From RUG11237 sp050874665 (GTDB taxonomy: Bacteria; Bacillota; Clostridia; Lachnospirales; Lachnospiraceae): a stretch of DNA of 64,000 nucleotides. Each line of letters starts with the position of its first letter. Position 1 is the stretch's first letter. The position numbers and the translations under genes were made by a program. Shown here in pieces: positions 34,112-42,838 of this stretch. The DNA lies in assembly GCA_050874665.1 (NCBI GenBank), contig JBNMLC010000008.1:1-64000 (forward strand), read 5' to 3'. Below the pieces are notes generated by a model. The model saw nothing but the letters and a program-made list of their open reading frames with translations. It was not told the origin of the DNA and searched no databases.

Positions 34112-35410
34112 ATGGCAGGGAAAAATATAGAAGAACGTTACAGGTGTTCCTTTTGTGGAAAAACACAGGAGCAGGTTCGCAAGCTGATTGCAGGACCAAA
34201 TAATGTGTATATTTGCGATGAATGTGTAGACGTATGTTCCGAAATTATAGAGGAAGAGTACGAAGAAGAATATGAGGATGAGGAAGAAATCAATTTATTA
34301 AAGCCAATGGAAATTTCTGCTCTTTTAGACGATTATGTCATTGGTCAGGACGAAGCGAAGAAAGTGCTTTCTGTTGCTGTATATAATCACTATAAACGTA
34401 TTTTGGCACAGAAAGATTTAGATGTAGAATTACAGAAAAGTAATATTTTGATGCTGGGCCCTACCGGTTCCGGTAAAACTTTTTTGGCACAGACACTTGC
34501 CAGAATTTTAAATGTTCCGTTTGCGATTGCTGATGCAACTGCATTGACAGAGGCAGGGTATGTAGGTGAAGACGTGGAAAATATTCTTTTGAAGCTGATA
34601 CAGGCAGCGGATTATGACATTGCCAGAGCAGAAAAAGGAATTATATATATTGATGAAATTGATAAAATAACGAAAAAGTCAGAAAATGTCTCTATTACAA
34701 GAGATGTATCTGGTGAAGGTGTACAGCAGGCACTGTTAAAGATTTTAGAGGGTACAGTTGCGTCTGTTCCGCCGCAGGGAGGAAGAAAACACCCGCATCA
34801 GGAATTGATTCAGATTAACACTACAAACATATTATTTATTTGTGGCGGTGCTTTTGACGGATTAGACAAGCTGATTGAAACAAGAATGGATAGAAAATCC
34901 ATTGGATTTACAGCAGAAATAGCAGATAAGCATGAAGAGGACGAAGGAATTCTCTTCCACAATGTATTGCCACAGGATTTGACAAAATATGGTTTGATTC
35001 CGGAATTTATCGGACGTCTTCCGGTTATGGTTTCTCTGGATAAACTGGATCAAGAGGCTATGGTGCGTATTCTTACAGAGCCTAAAAATGCATTGGTAAA
35101 GCAGTATGAAAAAATGTTTGAATTAGATGGTGTAAAGATGTCAATTGATCCGGAAGCTTTAGAAGTGATAGCACAAAAAGCTTTAGAGAGAAAGACAGGT
35201 GCTAGAGGTTTACGTTCCATTTTAGAAGATATCATGATGGATTTAATGTATACCATTCCATCCGATGATTCTATTCAAAGTTGTGTCATTACAAAGGAGA
35301 CTGCCGAAGGAAAAGCAGAGCCGATGATTGTCAGACAGGAAGCAGAAGAAGCAAAGGATGTAAAGTCAAAGTTTGCTAAAAAGTTTAGAAAACAGACAGA
35401 AACCGCGTAG
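34112..35410 (+). CDS. clpX: ATP-dependent Clp protease ATP-binding subunit
   Basis: This 432-residue AAA+ unfoldase has an N-terminal zinc-binding domain with CSFCGKTQ and CDECVDVC (Cys at about 10, 13, 32, 35), Walker A GPTGSGKTFLAQTLA, Walker B IIYIDEIDKI and the ClpP-binding loop region (IGF). An Asp/Glu-rich stretch follows the zinc finger. It recognises tagged substrates and feeds them to ClpP. Confidence 0.97.
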   Translation: MAGKNIEERYRCSFCGKTQEQVRKLIAGPNNVYICDECVDVCSEIIEEEYEEEYEDEEEINLLKPMEISALLDDYVIGQDEAKKVLSVAVYNHYKRILAQKDLDVELQKSNILMLGPTGSGKTFLAQTLARILNVPFAIADATALTEAGYVGEDVENILLKLIQAADYDIARAEKGIIYIDEIDKITKKSENVSITRDVSGEGVQQALLKILEGTVASVPPQGGRKHPHQELIQINTTNILFICGGAFDGLDKLIETRMDRKSIGFTAEIADKHEEDEGILFHNVLPQDLTKYGLIPEFIGRLPVMVSLDKLDQEAMVRILTEPKNALVKQYEKMFELDGVKMSIDPEALEVIAQKALERKTGARGLRSILEDIMMDLMYTIPSDDSIQSCVITKETAEGKAEPMIVRQEAEEAKDVKSKFAKKFRKQTETA

Positions 35411-35421
35411 GGGTGAGGGAA

Positions 35422-37731
35422 ATGAAAAATGAAGTAATGCTTCTTCCGGCAGTGACACTGCGGGGAATTACCGTTTTGCCGGATATGATTGTCCATTTTG
35501 ATGTGACAAGAGAAAAGTCAATCCAGGCAGTTGAAAAAGCAATGCAGGGAGATCAGAAAGTATTTTTGGTAGCACAGCGCAACAGCGAAGTAGATGCTCC
35601 GGAGATGGAAGATTTATATAAAATGGGCGTAACGGCAGTGATTAAACAGGTCATTAAGCTTCCGACTAAAACAGTGCGTGTTATGGTGGAAGGATTGTCC
35701 AGAGCAGAATTACTCAGCATGCAGACGCAAGACGGCTGTTTTATGATGAGAGTTGTAGAGCTGGAAGAAAAGCTGCCGGAATATGGGGAGCAGGAAACAG
35801 AAGCAATGCTTCGAAATTTAAAGGATTTGTTTGAAGTATATGGAAAAGCTCATCCAAAGATTAACAAAGATTTAGTTGCAAGGCTTACAGATACTACAGA
35901 TTTAAAAAAACTTACAGACCAGATTATCATCAATATTCCTGTATATTATAACGATAAACAGCATTTATTAGAAACAGTTGATTTTGATGAAAGATATCAT
36001 GTGTTGTGTAATTTGTTAATGAATGAAATACAAATATTTAAGATACGCCATGATTTGCAGGAAAAGATTAAGGAAAAGGTAGATAAAAATCAAAAGGATT
36101 ATCTTTTGCGGGAACAGTTGAAAGTAATTCGCGAGGAGTTAGGAGACGATTTTCAGAGTGAAGCAGCTCATTTTGAGGAAATGGTCGAAAAACTGAAGGC
36201 TGATCAAACAGTAAAAGAAAGAATTATAAAAGAGATTGAACGATTCAAAAATGCCGGAATGAATTCCTCGGAAAGTGCAGTGATTCGCGGATATATTGAA
36301 ACGTTGCTTGAGCTTCCGTGGAATAAGGCATCTAAGGACAGTAAAGATATCAAACGTGCAGAAAAGATTTTAAATGAAGAACATTATGGCATGGAAAAAG
36401 TAAAGGAAAGAATTTTGGAATTTCTTTCAGTGCGTGCTTTGACACAAAAAGGAGAAAGTCCGATCATTTGTCTGGTAGGACCTCCGGGAACCGGAAAAAC
36501 TTCTATCGCCCGTTCCGTTGCAAAGGCATTGAACAAGCAGTATGTACGCATTTCTTTAGGCGGTGTGAGAGATGAGGCTGAAATCAGAGGACACAGAAGA
36601 ACTTATGTAGGTGCCATGCCGGGACGTATTGCCAATGGCTTACGCTCTGCAGGAGTGAAAAATCCTTTAATGTTGTTAGACGAAATTGATAAAGTCAGCA
36701 GTGATTATAAAGGAGACACTTCAGCCGCCTTATTAGAAGTATTAGACTCAGAGCAGAATGTAAAGTTTCGGGATCATTATGTGGAAATACCATTGGATTT
36801 GTCAGAAGTATTGTTTATTGCTACGGCCAATTCGGTACAGACGATACCAAGACCTTTGCTAGACCGAATGGAATTAATTGAGGTAAGCAGTTACACGGAA
36901 AATGAAAAACTGCATATTGCAAAGGAACACTTACTGCCAAAACAGATTAAGATGAATGGCTTGGAAAAACGTAAGTTTACAGTCAGTGATAAGGCATTAG
37001 AGCAGATGATCCGTGGCTATACAAAAGAAGCCGGAGTTCGTAATCTCGAACGTAAGTTAGGGGAAATATGCAGAAAGGCTGCAAGAGAATATGTAGAGCA
37101 GAACAAAAAGTCTATAAAAGTAACTGCCTCGAACTTAGAAAAATATTTGGGAAAAGAACGATATCACTACAACATGGCAAATGAGAAAGATGAAGTAGGA
37201 ATTGTGAGAGGCTTAGCATGGACAAGTGTAGGCGGTGATACGCTTCAGATTGAAGTAAATACGATGCCGGGAAAGGGCGAATTTAAGCTTACCGGTCAGC
37301 TTGGAGATGTGATGAAGGAATCTGCAGCAGCAGGAATCAGCTATATACGTTCCGTAGCAGATCACTATGGCATTCAGCCGGAATTTTTTAAGAATAACGA
37401 CATTCATATTCATATTCCGGAAGGTGCTGTGCCGAAAGACGGACCGTCAGCCGGAATCACTATGGCAACGGCTATGATTTCAGCAATTACGGGACGTAAG
37501 GTGAAAGCAGAAGTAGCAATGACAGGAGAAATTACACTTCGTGGACGTGTACTTCCGATTGGAGGACTAAAAGAAAAGCTGCTGGCGGCAAAAAATGCCG
37601 GAATTAAAACAGTTTTGGTGCCGAAGAAAAATGAAAAAGATGTAGAAGAAATTTCCATAGAAATTAAAAAAGGTCTGGAAATTGTGCCGGTAGAAAGCAT
37701 GGAAGAAGTATTACGATATGCACTGGTATAG
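35422..37731 (+). CDS. lon: ATP-dependent protease La
   Basis: This about 769-residue protein has the Lon order: N-terminal substrate domain (about 1-200), AAA+ module with GPPGTGKTSIARSVAKAL, and a C-terminal peptidase with the Ser in PKDGPSAGITMATAM and the Lys in LKEKLLAAKNAG. ATG 35422 is preferred over GTG 35413 because GGTGAGGG lies just upstream of it. It follows clpX after 11 bases and is translated with it. It degrades damaged and short-lived regulatory proteins. Confidence 0.97.
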   Translation: MKNEVMLLPAVTLRGITVLPDMIVHFDVTREKSIQAVEKAMQGDQKVFLVAQRNSEVDAPEMEDLYKMGVTAVIKQVIKLPTKTVRVMVEGLSRAELLSMQTQDGCFMMRVVELEEKLPEYGEQETEAMLRNLKDLFEVYGKAHPKINKDLVARLTDTTDLKKLTDQIIINIPVYYNDKQHLLETVDFDERYHVLCNLLMNEIQIFKIRHDLQEKIKEKVDKNQKDYLLREQLKVIREELGDDFQSEAAHFEEMVEKLKADQTVKERIIKEIERFKNAGMNSSESAVIRGYIETLLELPWNKASKDSKDIKRAEKILNEEHYGMEKVKERILEFLSVRALTQKGESPIICLVGPPGTGKTSIARSVAKALNKQYVRISLGGVRDEAEIRGHRRTYVGAMPGRIANGLRSAGVKNPLMLLDEIDKVSSDYKGDTSAALLEVLDSEQNVKFRDHYVEIPLDLSEVLFIATANSVQTIPRPLLDRMELIEVSSYTENEKLHIAKEHLLPKQIKMNGLEKRKFTVSDKALEQMIRGYTKEAGVRNLERKLGEICRKAAREYVEQNKKSIKVTASNLEKYLGKERYHYNMANEKDEVGIVRGLAWTSVGGDTLQIEVNTMPGKGEFKLTGQLGDVMKESAAAGISYIRSVADHYGIQPEFFKNNDIHIHIPEGAVPKDGPSAGITMATAMISAITGRKVKAEVAMTGEITLRGRVLPIGGLKEKLLAAKNAGIKTVLVPKKNEKDVEEISIEIKKGLEIVPVESMEEVLRYALV

Positions 37732-37749
37732 CAGGAAAGGTGAAAGGAT

Positions 37750-38337
37750 ATGATTATCAAGAGTGTAAATTTGGAAACTGTGTGTGGTATCACAAGCAAA
37801 CTGCCGGAAAATCAGTTGCCGGAGATTGCTTTTGCCGGAAAATCAAATGTGGGAAAATCTTCTTTGATTAACGGTCTGATGAATCGTAAATCTTTAGCCA
37901 GAACATCTTCACAGCCGGGAAAGACACAGACCATTAATTTTTATAATATCAATGAAGCCTTGTATTTTGTGGATTTGCCGGGTTATGGATATGCAAAAGT
38001 GTCAGAAGGCATCAAAGAAAAATGGGGAAAAATGATAGAAAACTATCTCCATAAATCGAAGCAGTTGCGAACGGTGTTTTTATTGATTGATATTCGTCAC
38101 GAGCCTTCTGCAAATGATCGCAACATGTATGAATGGATTCAGTATCATGGCTATGAACCGGTAATTATTGCAACGAAATTAGATAAGATTAACAGAAGTC
38201 AGCGTGCGAAACATGTAAAAATGCTTCGGGAAGGACTTGGTATGCCCAAAGAAGGCTTAATCTTTCCTTTCTCTGCAGTTACCAAAGATGGCAGAGAGGA
38301 GATTTGGGAATATATTGACAACCTTGTGACGGAGTAA
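37750..38337 (+). CDS. engB: Ribosome biogenesis GTP-binding protein EngB/YsxC
   Basis: This 195-residue GTPase acts in large-subunit ribosome assembly. The G motifs are clear: FAGKSNVGKSSLINGL (G1), TSSQPGKTQTINFY (G2), FVDLPGYGYAKV (G3) and IATKLDKI (G4). It follows lon directly, an arrangement seen in many Firmicutes. Confidence 0.95.
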   Translation: MIIKSVNLETVCGITSKLPENQLPEIAFAGKSNVGKSSLINGLMNRKSLARTSSQPGKTQTINFYNINEALYFVDLPGYGYAKVSEGIKEKWGKMIENYLHKSKQLRTVFLLIDIRHEPSANDRNMYEWIQYHGYEPVIIATKLDKINRSQRAKHVKMLREGLGMPKEGLIFPFSAVTKDGREEIWEYIDNLVTE

Positions 38338-38361
38338 TCATAATTGAAAAGGGGTATAAAT

Positions 38362-39483
38362 TTGAAACAATCAGTAAAATATGTAAAAATCTTCATAAAT
38401 ATTATATTGTTTTTATTGTTAGTAGCATGTATCGTGTTTGTTTTACCGAGAGTTTTGAAATTCTTCCTTCCATTTATTATTGGAGGAATTATAGCCATGC
38501 TTACGAATCCATTGGTTAAATTCATGGAGAAACGCCTGAACATTGTGAGAAAACACAGCTCTGTGCTGATTATTATTGCAGCGCTGGCATTGGTGATTAC
38601 ACTTATTTATTTTGCGGGAGTGAATATAGCCAGACAGGTGGTGAATGTGACGGAGGATATTCCGGAAATTGTCAGAAGCTTTCAGGCAGACTGGGAAGAT
38701 ATCCGCAGAAATGTGTCTGTAATTTATGAAAAAATTCCGGAAAATATTCAGGACAGTCTAAGTGAAACTTATGATGGTGTAGTAAGCTCACTGGGAGATG
38801 TCGTGAGTAAGCTTGGTGCACCTACAGTGACAGCAGTTGGAAATTTTGCACAAAATATTCCGTCAGTATTAATTTCAATTATTATGACAATACTGTCAGC
38901 GTATTTCTTTATTGCAGATAAGGAAAGAGTTGAACTGGCCATATTGAAACATACACCGGAAAGTGTAAAAAAATATACCAGGCTTATGGTAGATGAATTT
39001 AGGCATATTGTGGGCGGTTACTTTATGGCACAGCTCAAAATTATGGTAATCATTATGGCAATTCTCTTTGTGGGATTTCTTATCTTGCGGACGAAATATG
39101 CAATATTACTTGCAATTTTGATTGCAATATTGGATATGCTTCCTTTTTTTGGTACAGGGACAGCGTTGGTACCGTGGGCAATATTTAAACTCCTATCGGG
39201 AGATTATAAGGTAGCCATTGGACTGTTCGTTTTATATGGCATCACACAGTTAGTACGTCAGATTATACAGCCAAAGATAGTGGGAGATACCATTGGATTG
39301 GACCCTTTAGCTACACTGGTCTTTATGTATATAGGTTATAAAGGCATGGGTGTGTTGGGAATGATTATTGCCATACCAATAGGAATGATTCTGATTAATC
39401 TGTATAGGCTGGGAGCTTTTGATAATATTATTCGGTGCGTTAAAGAAGTTGCAAACGATATAAACGAGTTTAGGAAGTGGTAA
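38362..39483 (+). CDS. AI-2E family (TerC/PerM-like) membrane protein
   Basis: This about 373-residue protein has seven to eight membrane segments and the family segment ILDMLPFFGTGTALVPWAIF in the second half, followed by QPKIVGDTIGLDPLATLVF. Family members are exporters or antiporters of uncertain substrate; the AI-2 link applies to only some. The start is taken as TTG 38362, with AAAGGGG 8 bases upstream. Confidence 0.85.
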   Translation: MKQSVKYVKIFINIILFLLLVACIVFVLPRVLKFFLPFIIGGIIAMLTNPLVKFMEKRLNIVRKHSSVLIIIAALALVITLIYFAGVNIARQVVNVTEDIPEIVRSFQADWEDIRRNVSVIYEKIPENIQDSLSETYDGVVSSLGDVVSKLGAPTVTAVGNFAQNIPSVLISIIMTILSAYFFIADKERVELAILKHTPESVKKYTRLMVDEFRHIVGGYFMAQLKIMVIIMAILFVGFLILRTKYAILLAILIAILDMLPFFGTGTALVPWAIFKLLSGDYKVAIGLFVLYGITQLVRQIIQPKIVGDTIGLDPLATLVFMYIGYKGMGVLGMIIAIPIGMILINLYRLGAFDNIIRCVKEVANDINEFRKW

Positions 39484-39484
39484 A

Positions 39485-40465
39485 ATGAAAATGTATGTTT
39501 ATAATTTCCGAGAGTTTGATGAGGGGATATATTTCGAACAGCTTACCCAAAAATATGGTGTGAAAGCGGAATATACTTCACAGACCCCAACAATGGAAAA
39601 TGCCTGCCAGGTAAAAGGTTATGAGTGCGTTAATGTAATTACTACAAAAATAGACAGACCATTATTAGAAAAATTTAAGGAATATGGCGTAAAATATGTT
39701 ACAACCAGAACCATCGGATATGATCATATCGATGTGGCGGCTGCCAAAGAACTTGGAATCCGTGTCAGCAACATTACTTATACACCGGATACAGTGGCTG
39801 AATATACGGTTATGCTTATGCTGATGGCAAAGCGGAAAATGAAGCGCATTATGGAAAGAGCTGTAATTCAGGATTACACCCTAAAAGGTATTATAGGAAG
39901 CGAGCTGAATCAGTGCACCGTTGGAGTAATTGGAACAGGAAGAATTGGTGAAACTGTGATTCGTGACCTTAGCGGATTTGGGTGTAAAATCCTTGCATAC
40001 GATTTGTACCAAAAAGAAAGCGTAAAGGATAATGCAGAATATACGGATTTAGATACATTATTAGAAACCTCTGATATTATATCCCTGCATATGCCGGCAA
40101 ATGAAGATAACTATCATATCATTGATCAGAATGCGGTGAATAAAATGAAACAGGGAGTGCTGATTGTTAATACAGCAAGAGGAGCCTTGATAGATTCAGA
40201 AGCTTTGATTCAGGGGCTTGAATCAGGAAAAGTGGGTGGTGCTGCCTTAGATGTAGTGGAGAAAGAATTGGGGCTTTATTATAATGATTTGCGTGCTACT
40301 GTGTTAGATAATAGAGAACTTGCAATTCTAAAATCCTTTCCAAATGTCATTGTTACACCCCATATGGCATTTTACACAGAAGAAGCCATTCATGATATGG
40401 TGAAAAACTCCATAGAAAGTTATTGTATGTTTGCAAAAGGCTTGGAGAACCCTTTTGAAGTATAA
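39485..40465 (+). CDS. ldhA: D-lactate dehydrogenase (D-2-hydroxyacid dehydrogenase family)
   Basis: This 326-residue NAD-dependent enzyme reduces pyruvate to D-lactate. The nucleotide motif GVIGTGRIGETVIRDL lies near 145. The catalytic Arg is in NTARGALID, the Glu in DVVEKE and the His in VTPHMAFYTEEA. It starts two bases after the AI-2E gene, so the two are cotranscribed. D-lactate is favoured over other 2-hydroxyacids by overall resemblance, but a 2-hydroxyisocaproate-type activity cannot be excluded. Confidence 0.88.
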   Translation: MKMYVYNFREFDEGIYFEQLTQKYGVKAEYTSQTPTMENACQVKGYECVNVITTKIDRPLLEKFKEYGVKYVTTRTIGYDHIDVAAAKELGIRVSNITYTPDTVAEYTVMLMLMAKRKMKRIMERAVIQDYTLKGIIGSELNQCTVGVIGTGRIGETVIRDLSGFGCKILAYDLYQKESVKDNAEYTDLDTLLETSDIISLHMPANEDNYHIIDQNAVNKMKQGVLIVNTARGALIDSEALIQGLESGKVGGAALDVVEKELGLYYNDLRATVLDNRELAILKSFPNVIVTPHMAFYTEEAIHDMVKNSIESYCMFAKGLENPFEV

Positions 40466-40468
40466 GAA

Positions 40469-40501
40469 AGACGGCATCCTTTTAAGAGGATGCCGTTTTT
40501 G
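40469..40501. terminator. Bidirectional terminator between ldhA and the LytTR gene
   Basis: ACGGCATCCT (40471-40480) pairs with AGGATGCCGT (40487-40496), followed by TTTT. The stop codon of the convergent minus-strand gene lies inside it, so the terminator encodes that protein's last residues. Confidence 0.88.
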
Positions 40502-41213
40502 AAAGCTGATATTTCTGATAGATTCCTTTCATTTCATTTTTTGTCTTTTTAGTCATGGGAATATAAGAGTTATTTTCCATCACAAAATCGCAATCTTTTA
40601 CAGAACGAACATAGTCCATATTAATCAGATATCCCCTGCAGGTAATCAAAAACTGAGGATATGAGAGCAGTGGTGCAGAGAAAGCATCGAAAGAGGAACG
40701 AATCCGTAAATCTGCTTTGCCATGTAAGGACACAATCACATAGTGTCCACTGGTAGTACAAGAAATAATATCACAGATAAAAATCCGATAGCTATTCTTT
40801 CCGTCCTGATATTCCACAAAAGGATTTGTGATATTCTGTTTTAGAGTATCACATAAATTTAAAAGTTGGAAAAAGTCTTCGTATTTATATGGTTTCAAAA
40901 GATAACCGGAAGCTTTTACCAGAAAGCTTTCAATGGCATAGTCAGGAGAAGAAGTTGTAAAAAATATAGCACAGTTATTGTCGGCGTTACGCACCTTTTT
41001 CGCTACGTCCATACCACTCATGCCATGCATAAAGTAATCAATAAAGAGAAGATCAAACATGGTATTGCTGTAAGTGGCAAAAAAATCCTCGCCAGATTCA
41101 AATTCATAGATATGAAAATCGGATTTTAAAGCATTATCTTCCACATAACGCTTCAAAAATGCCGAGAGTAAAGTTCTATCGGTGGCAGTATCATCAATAA
41201 TTGCAATATTCAT
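40482..41213 (-). CDS. LytTR family response regulator (AgrA-like)
   Basis: This 243-residue protein has an N-terminal receiver domain with acidic pocket IIDD (Asp7, Asp8), phospho-acceptor Asp59 in FIDYFMHG and the conserved Lys in YLLKP, then a C-terminal LytTR DNA-binding domain (about 135-243; CRGYLINMDYVRSV). ATG 41213 is preferred because TAGGAG lies 8 bases upstream on the minus strand. No histidine kinase is encoded nearby, so it is an orphan. The upstream region holds phased direct repeats that it may bind. Confidence 0.9.
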   Translation of the reverse strand: MNIAIIDDTATDRTLLSAFLKRYVEDNALKSDFHIYEFESGEDFFATYSNTMFDLLFIDYFMHGMSGMDVAKKVRNADNNCAIFFTTSSPDYAIESFLVKASGYLLKPYKYEDFFQLLNLCDTLKQNITNPFVEYQDGKNSYRIFICDIISCTTSGHYVIVSLHGKADLRIRSSFDAFSAPLLSYPQFLITCRGYLINMDYVRSVKDCDFVMENNSYIPMTKKTKNEMKGIYQKYQLSKTASS

Positions 41214-41306
41214 TTGCATTACTCCTAGAATAAATAGTTTACAGTTTTCTAAAATTATTGTAGCATAAATGCAAATAAGTTGTACAGCAATTTTGGGAGG
41301 ATTTGG

Positions 41307-41366
41307 TGCAAAAAATGATTGCTTAATGTCTTTTAATGCCAAAAAAAGGCTTTTAGTGCCAAAAGG
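41307..41366 (+). repeat. Helically phased TGCMAAAA direct repeats upstream of a candidate promoter
   Basis: TGCAAAAAA begins at 41307, and the near-identical TTTTAATGCCAAAA and TTTTAGTGCCAAAA place their TGCC at 41337 and 41357. The steps are 30 and 20 bases, whole numbers of helical turns. LytTR regulators bind direct repeats about two turns apart. The repeats end 13 bases before TTGGCA at 41379. Confidence 0.5.
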
Positions 41367-41378
41367 TTGAAAAAAAAA

Positions 41379-41489
41379 TTGGCAGATGTTATGGTATCTA
41401 TGTGATAAATAATTAATAAAATCTTAGATGCTGGGGAGTGTTTAAGAATAAAACGTGATTAGGACGCCTTAAGGGAGGGCGTTCTTTTT
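41379..41489 (+). ncRNA. Candidate short transcript with promoter and terminator
   Basis: TTGGCA (41379-41384) and TGATAA (41403-41408, 18-base spacer) could form a promoter starting at about 41415. AGGACGCC (41461-41468) pairs with GGCGTTCT (41478-41485) and is followed by TTTT. Together they would make an RNA of about 75 bases. It has no convincing ORF. The intergenic region 41214-41677 also holds a hairpin at 41511-41536 and an operator at 41618-41635. Confidence 0.45.
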
Positions 41490-41510
41490 GTTTCTATAAA
41501 AACTGCGTTT

Positions 41511-41536
41511 TCGCACAGCAAAAAAATGTTGTGCGA
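41511..41536 (+). other. Hairpin in the LytTR-arsR intergenic region
   Basis: TCGCACAGC (41511-41519) pairs with GTTGTGCGA (41528-41536) with one wobble around an A-rich loop. GTGCGA recurs at about 41555. There is no T-run, so it is not a clear terminator. Confidence 0.45.
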
Positions 41537-41617
41537 GATTCTCTCCTAAGGATAGTGCGATAAATAAAAATTCATTTGCCAACTTTGCAAAAATCTGTTA
41601 CGCTATATAAAGTATTA

Positions 41618-41635
41618 TATGAGCAATTGTTCATA
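41618..41635 (+). promoter_or_regulatory. ArsR/SmtB-type operator
   Basis: TATGAGCAATTGTTCATA is an 18-base palindrome with one mismatched pair. It resembles the AT-rich palindromes bound by SmtB and CzrA. It lies 43 bases before the arsR-like start, which suggests autoregulation. Confidence 0.65.
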
Positions 41636-41677
41636 AATAAAATTACGAAAAAGTAAAAAAGGAAAGAAGGGAACAAG

Positions 41678-42040
41678 ATGCAAGAAAAGAGCCAGGAAAA
41701 GGAGTATATTCATGCACATGAAGATGTAATCAAGGATATGCAGAAAAAGCTTCCAGATGATGAAAAATTATATGATCTGGCAGATTTCTTTCGCGTTTTT
41801 GGAGATTCTACCAGAATAAAAATATTATATGTGCTACTACAATCGGAGATGTGTGTTTATGATATAGCGACACTGCTTGGAATGACACAGTCCGCAATCT
41901 CACATCAACTTCGTGTACTAAAACAAATGCAACTGGTGAAGTTTCGCAGAGAGGGAAAAACGGTCTTTTACTCTCTGTCTGACAGTCATATAGAGAATAT
42001 TTTAAATCAGGGTATGGAGCATATCAGCGAGGAAGATTAG
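41678..42040 (+). CDS. ArsR/SmtB family metal-responsive repressor
   Basis: This 120-residue winged-helix protein has the DNA-recognition helix MTQSAISHQLRVLKQMQLV. Near the C-terminus Asp102, His104, His115 and Glu118 fall in the pattern D-x-H-x10-H-x2-E, the alpha-5 zinc site of SmtB. The ArsR-type site is not complete (only one Cys, in MCVYD). Zn2+ or Co2+ sensing is therefore likely. No metal exporter is adjacent. A HAD hydrolase gene follows after 10 bases. Confidence 0.88.
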   Translation: MQEKSQEKEYIHAHEDVIKDMQKKLPDDEKLYDLADFFRVFGDSTRIKILYVLLQSEMCVYDIATLLGMTQSAISHQLRVLKQMQLVKFRREGKTVFYSLSDSHIENILNQGMEHISEED

Positions 42041-42050
42041 GAGGAAGACA

Positions 42051-42791
42051 ATGCACTACGATAATTATTTGTTTGATCTGTATGGAACACTTGTGGATAT
42101 CCATACACAGGAGGATACGCTAGAAGTATGGAAACGTCTGGCCTTCTTTTACGGATATTATGGAGCAGATTATACACCAAAGGAATTGCAAAAATCTTAT
42201 GAAGAAATCGTACATAGAACCGAGGGAATCATGAAAGGGGACAATCATGAAGTTTTCCCGGAACTGCAGATAGAGGATGTGTTTTGGGAGTTATTTACCT
42301 TAAAAGGTGCAAAAGCAGATAAAACGCTTGCAGTGCATGCGGGGCAGTTTTTCCGAGTATTGTCGACAGATTATGTTAAGCTCTATGATCATGCTTTGGA
42401 GTTACTCCAGTTTTTGAAGAAGCATGGAAAGAGAGTCTGTCTTTTATCTAACGCACAGCGCATTTTCACAGAGTATGAAATGCGGGCATTAGGCATTTAT
42501 GATAAGTTTGATGATGTTTATATTTCTTCTGATTATCACTGTAAAAAACCGGACATTAAGTTTTACAACACACTATTAGAGGAACTGCAATTAGACAGGA
42601 GCAGAACCATCATGATAGGAAATGATAAGCGATGCGATATTGAAGGCGCCAGGGCTGCCGGTCTTTCAACCTTTTACATACATTCTAACATATCGCCTGA
42701 GGTAAAGGATTTTACGTCCATAGAAAGTACTTATCTTTTAAAAGAAATGGATTTATGTCAAGTACAAAAAATATTAGAGAAAACTCTATAG
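42051..42791 (+). CDS. HAD family hydrolase (YjjG-like)
   Basis: This 246-residue HAD phosphatase has the nucleophile motif YLFDLYGTLVDIH (DxYGT with Asp near residue 9), VCLLSNAQR (motif II), KKPDIKFY (motif III Lys) and MIGNDKRCDIEGARAAG (motif IV). A helical cap lies between. Substrates of this group are often nucleotides or sugar phosphates and cannot be fixed here. It is in an operon with the SmtB-like repressor (AGGAGG in the 10-base gap). Confidence 0.88.
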   Translation: MHYDNYLFDLYGTLVDIHTQEDTLEVWKRLAFFYGYYGADYTPKELQKSYEEIVHRTEGIMKGDNHEVFPELQIEDVFWELFTLKGAKADKTLAVHAGQFFRVLSTDYVKLYDHALELLQFLKKHGKRVCLLSNAQRIFTEYEMRALGIYDKFDDVYISSDYHCKKPDIKFYNTLLEELQLDRSRTIMIGNDKRCDIEGARAAGLSTFYIHSNISPEVKDFTSIESTYLLKEMDLCQVQKILEKTL

Positions 42792-42795
42792 AGAA

Positions 42796-42838
42796 ATAAA
42801 TGCTGCCCACAAAACTCAAGTTTTGGGGCAGCATTTAT
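42796..42838. terminator. Bidirectional terminator between the HAD gene and the YhgE/Pip gene
   Basis: ATAAATGCTGCCC (42796-42808) pairs with GGGGCAGCATTTAT (42825-42838), with an inner AAAACTCAAGTTTT segment. A/T runs on both sides suit both directions. Confidence 0.85.
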
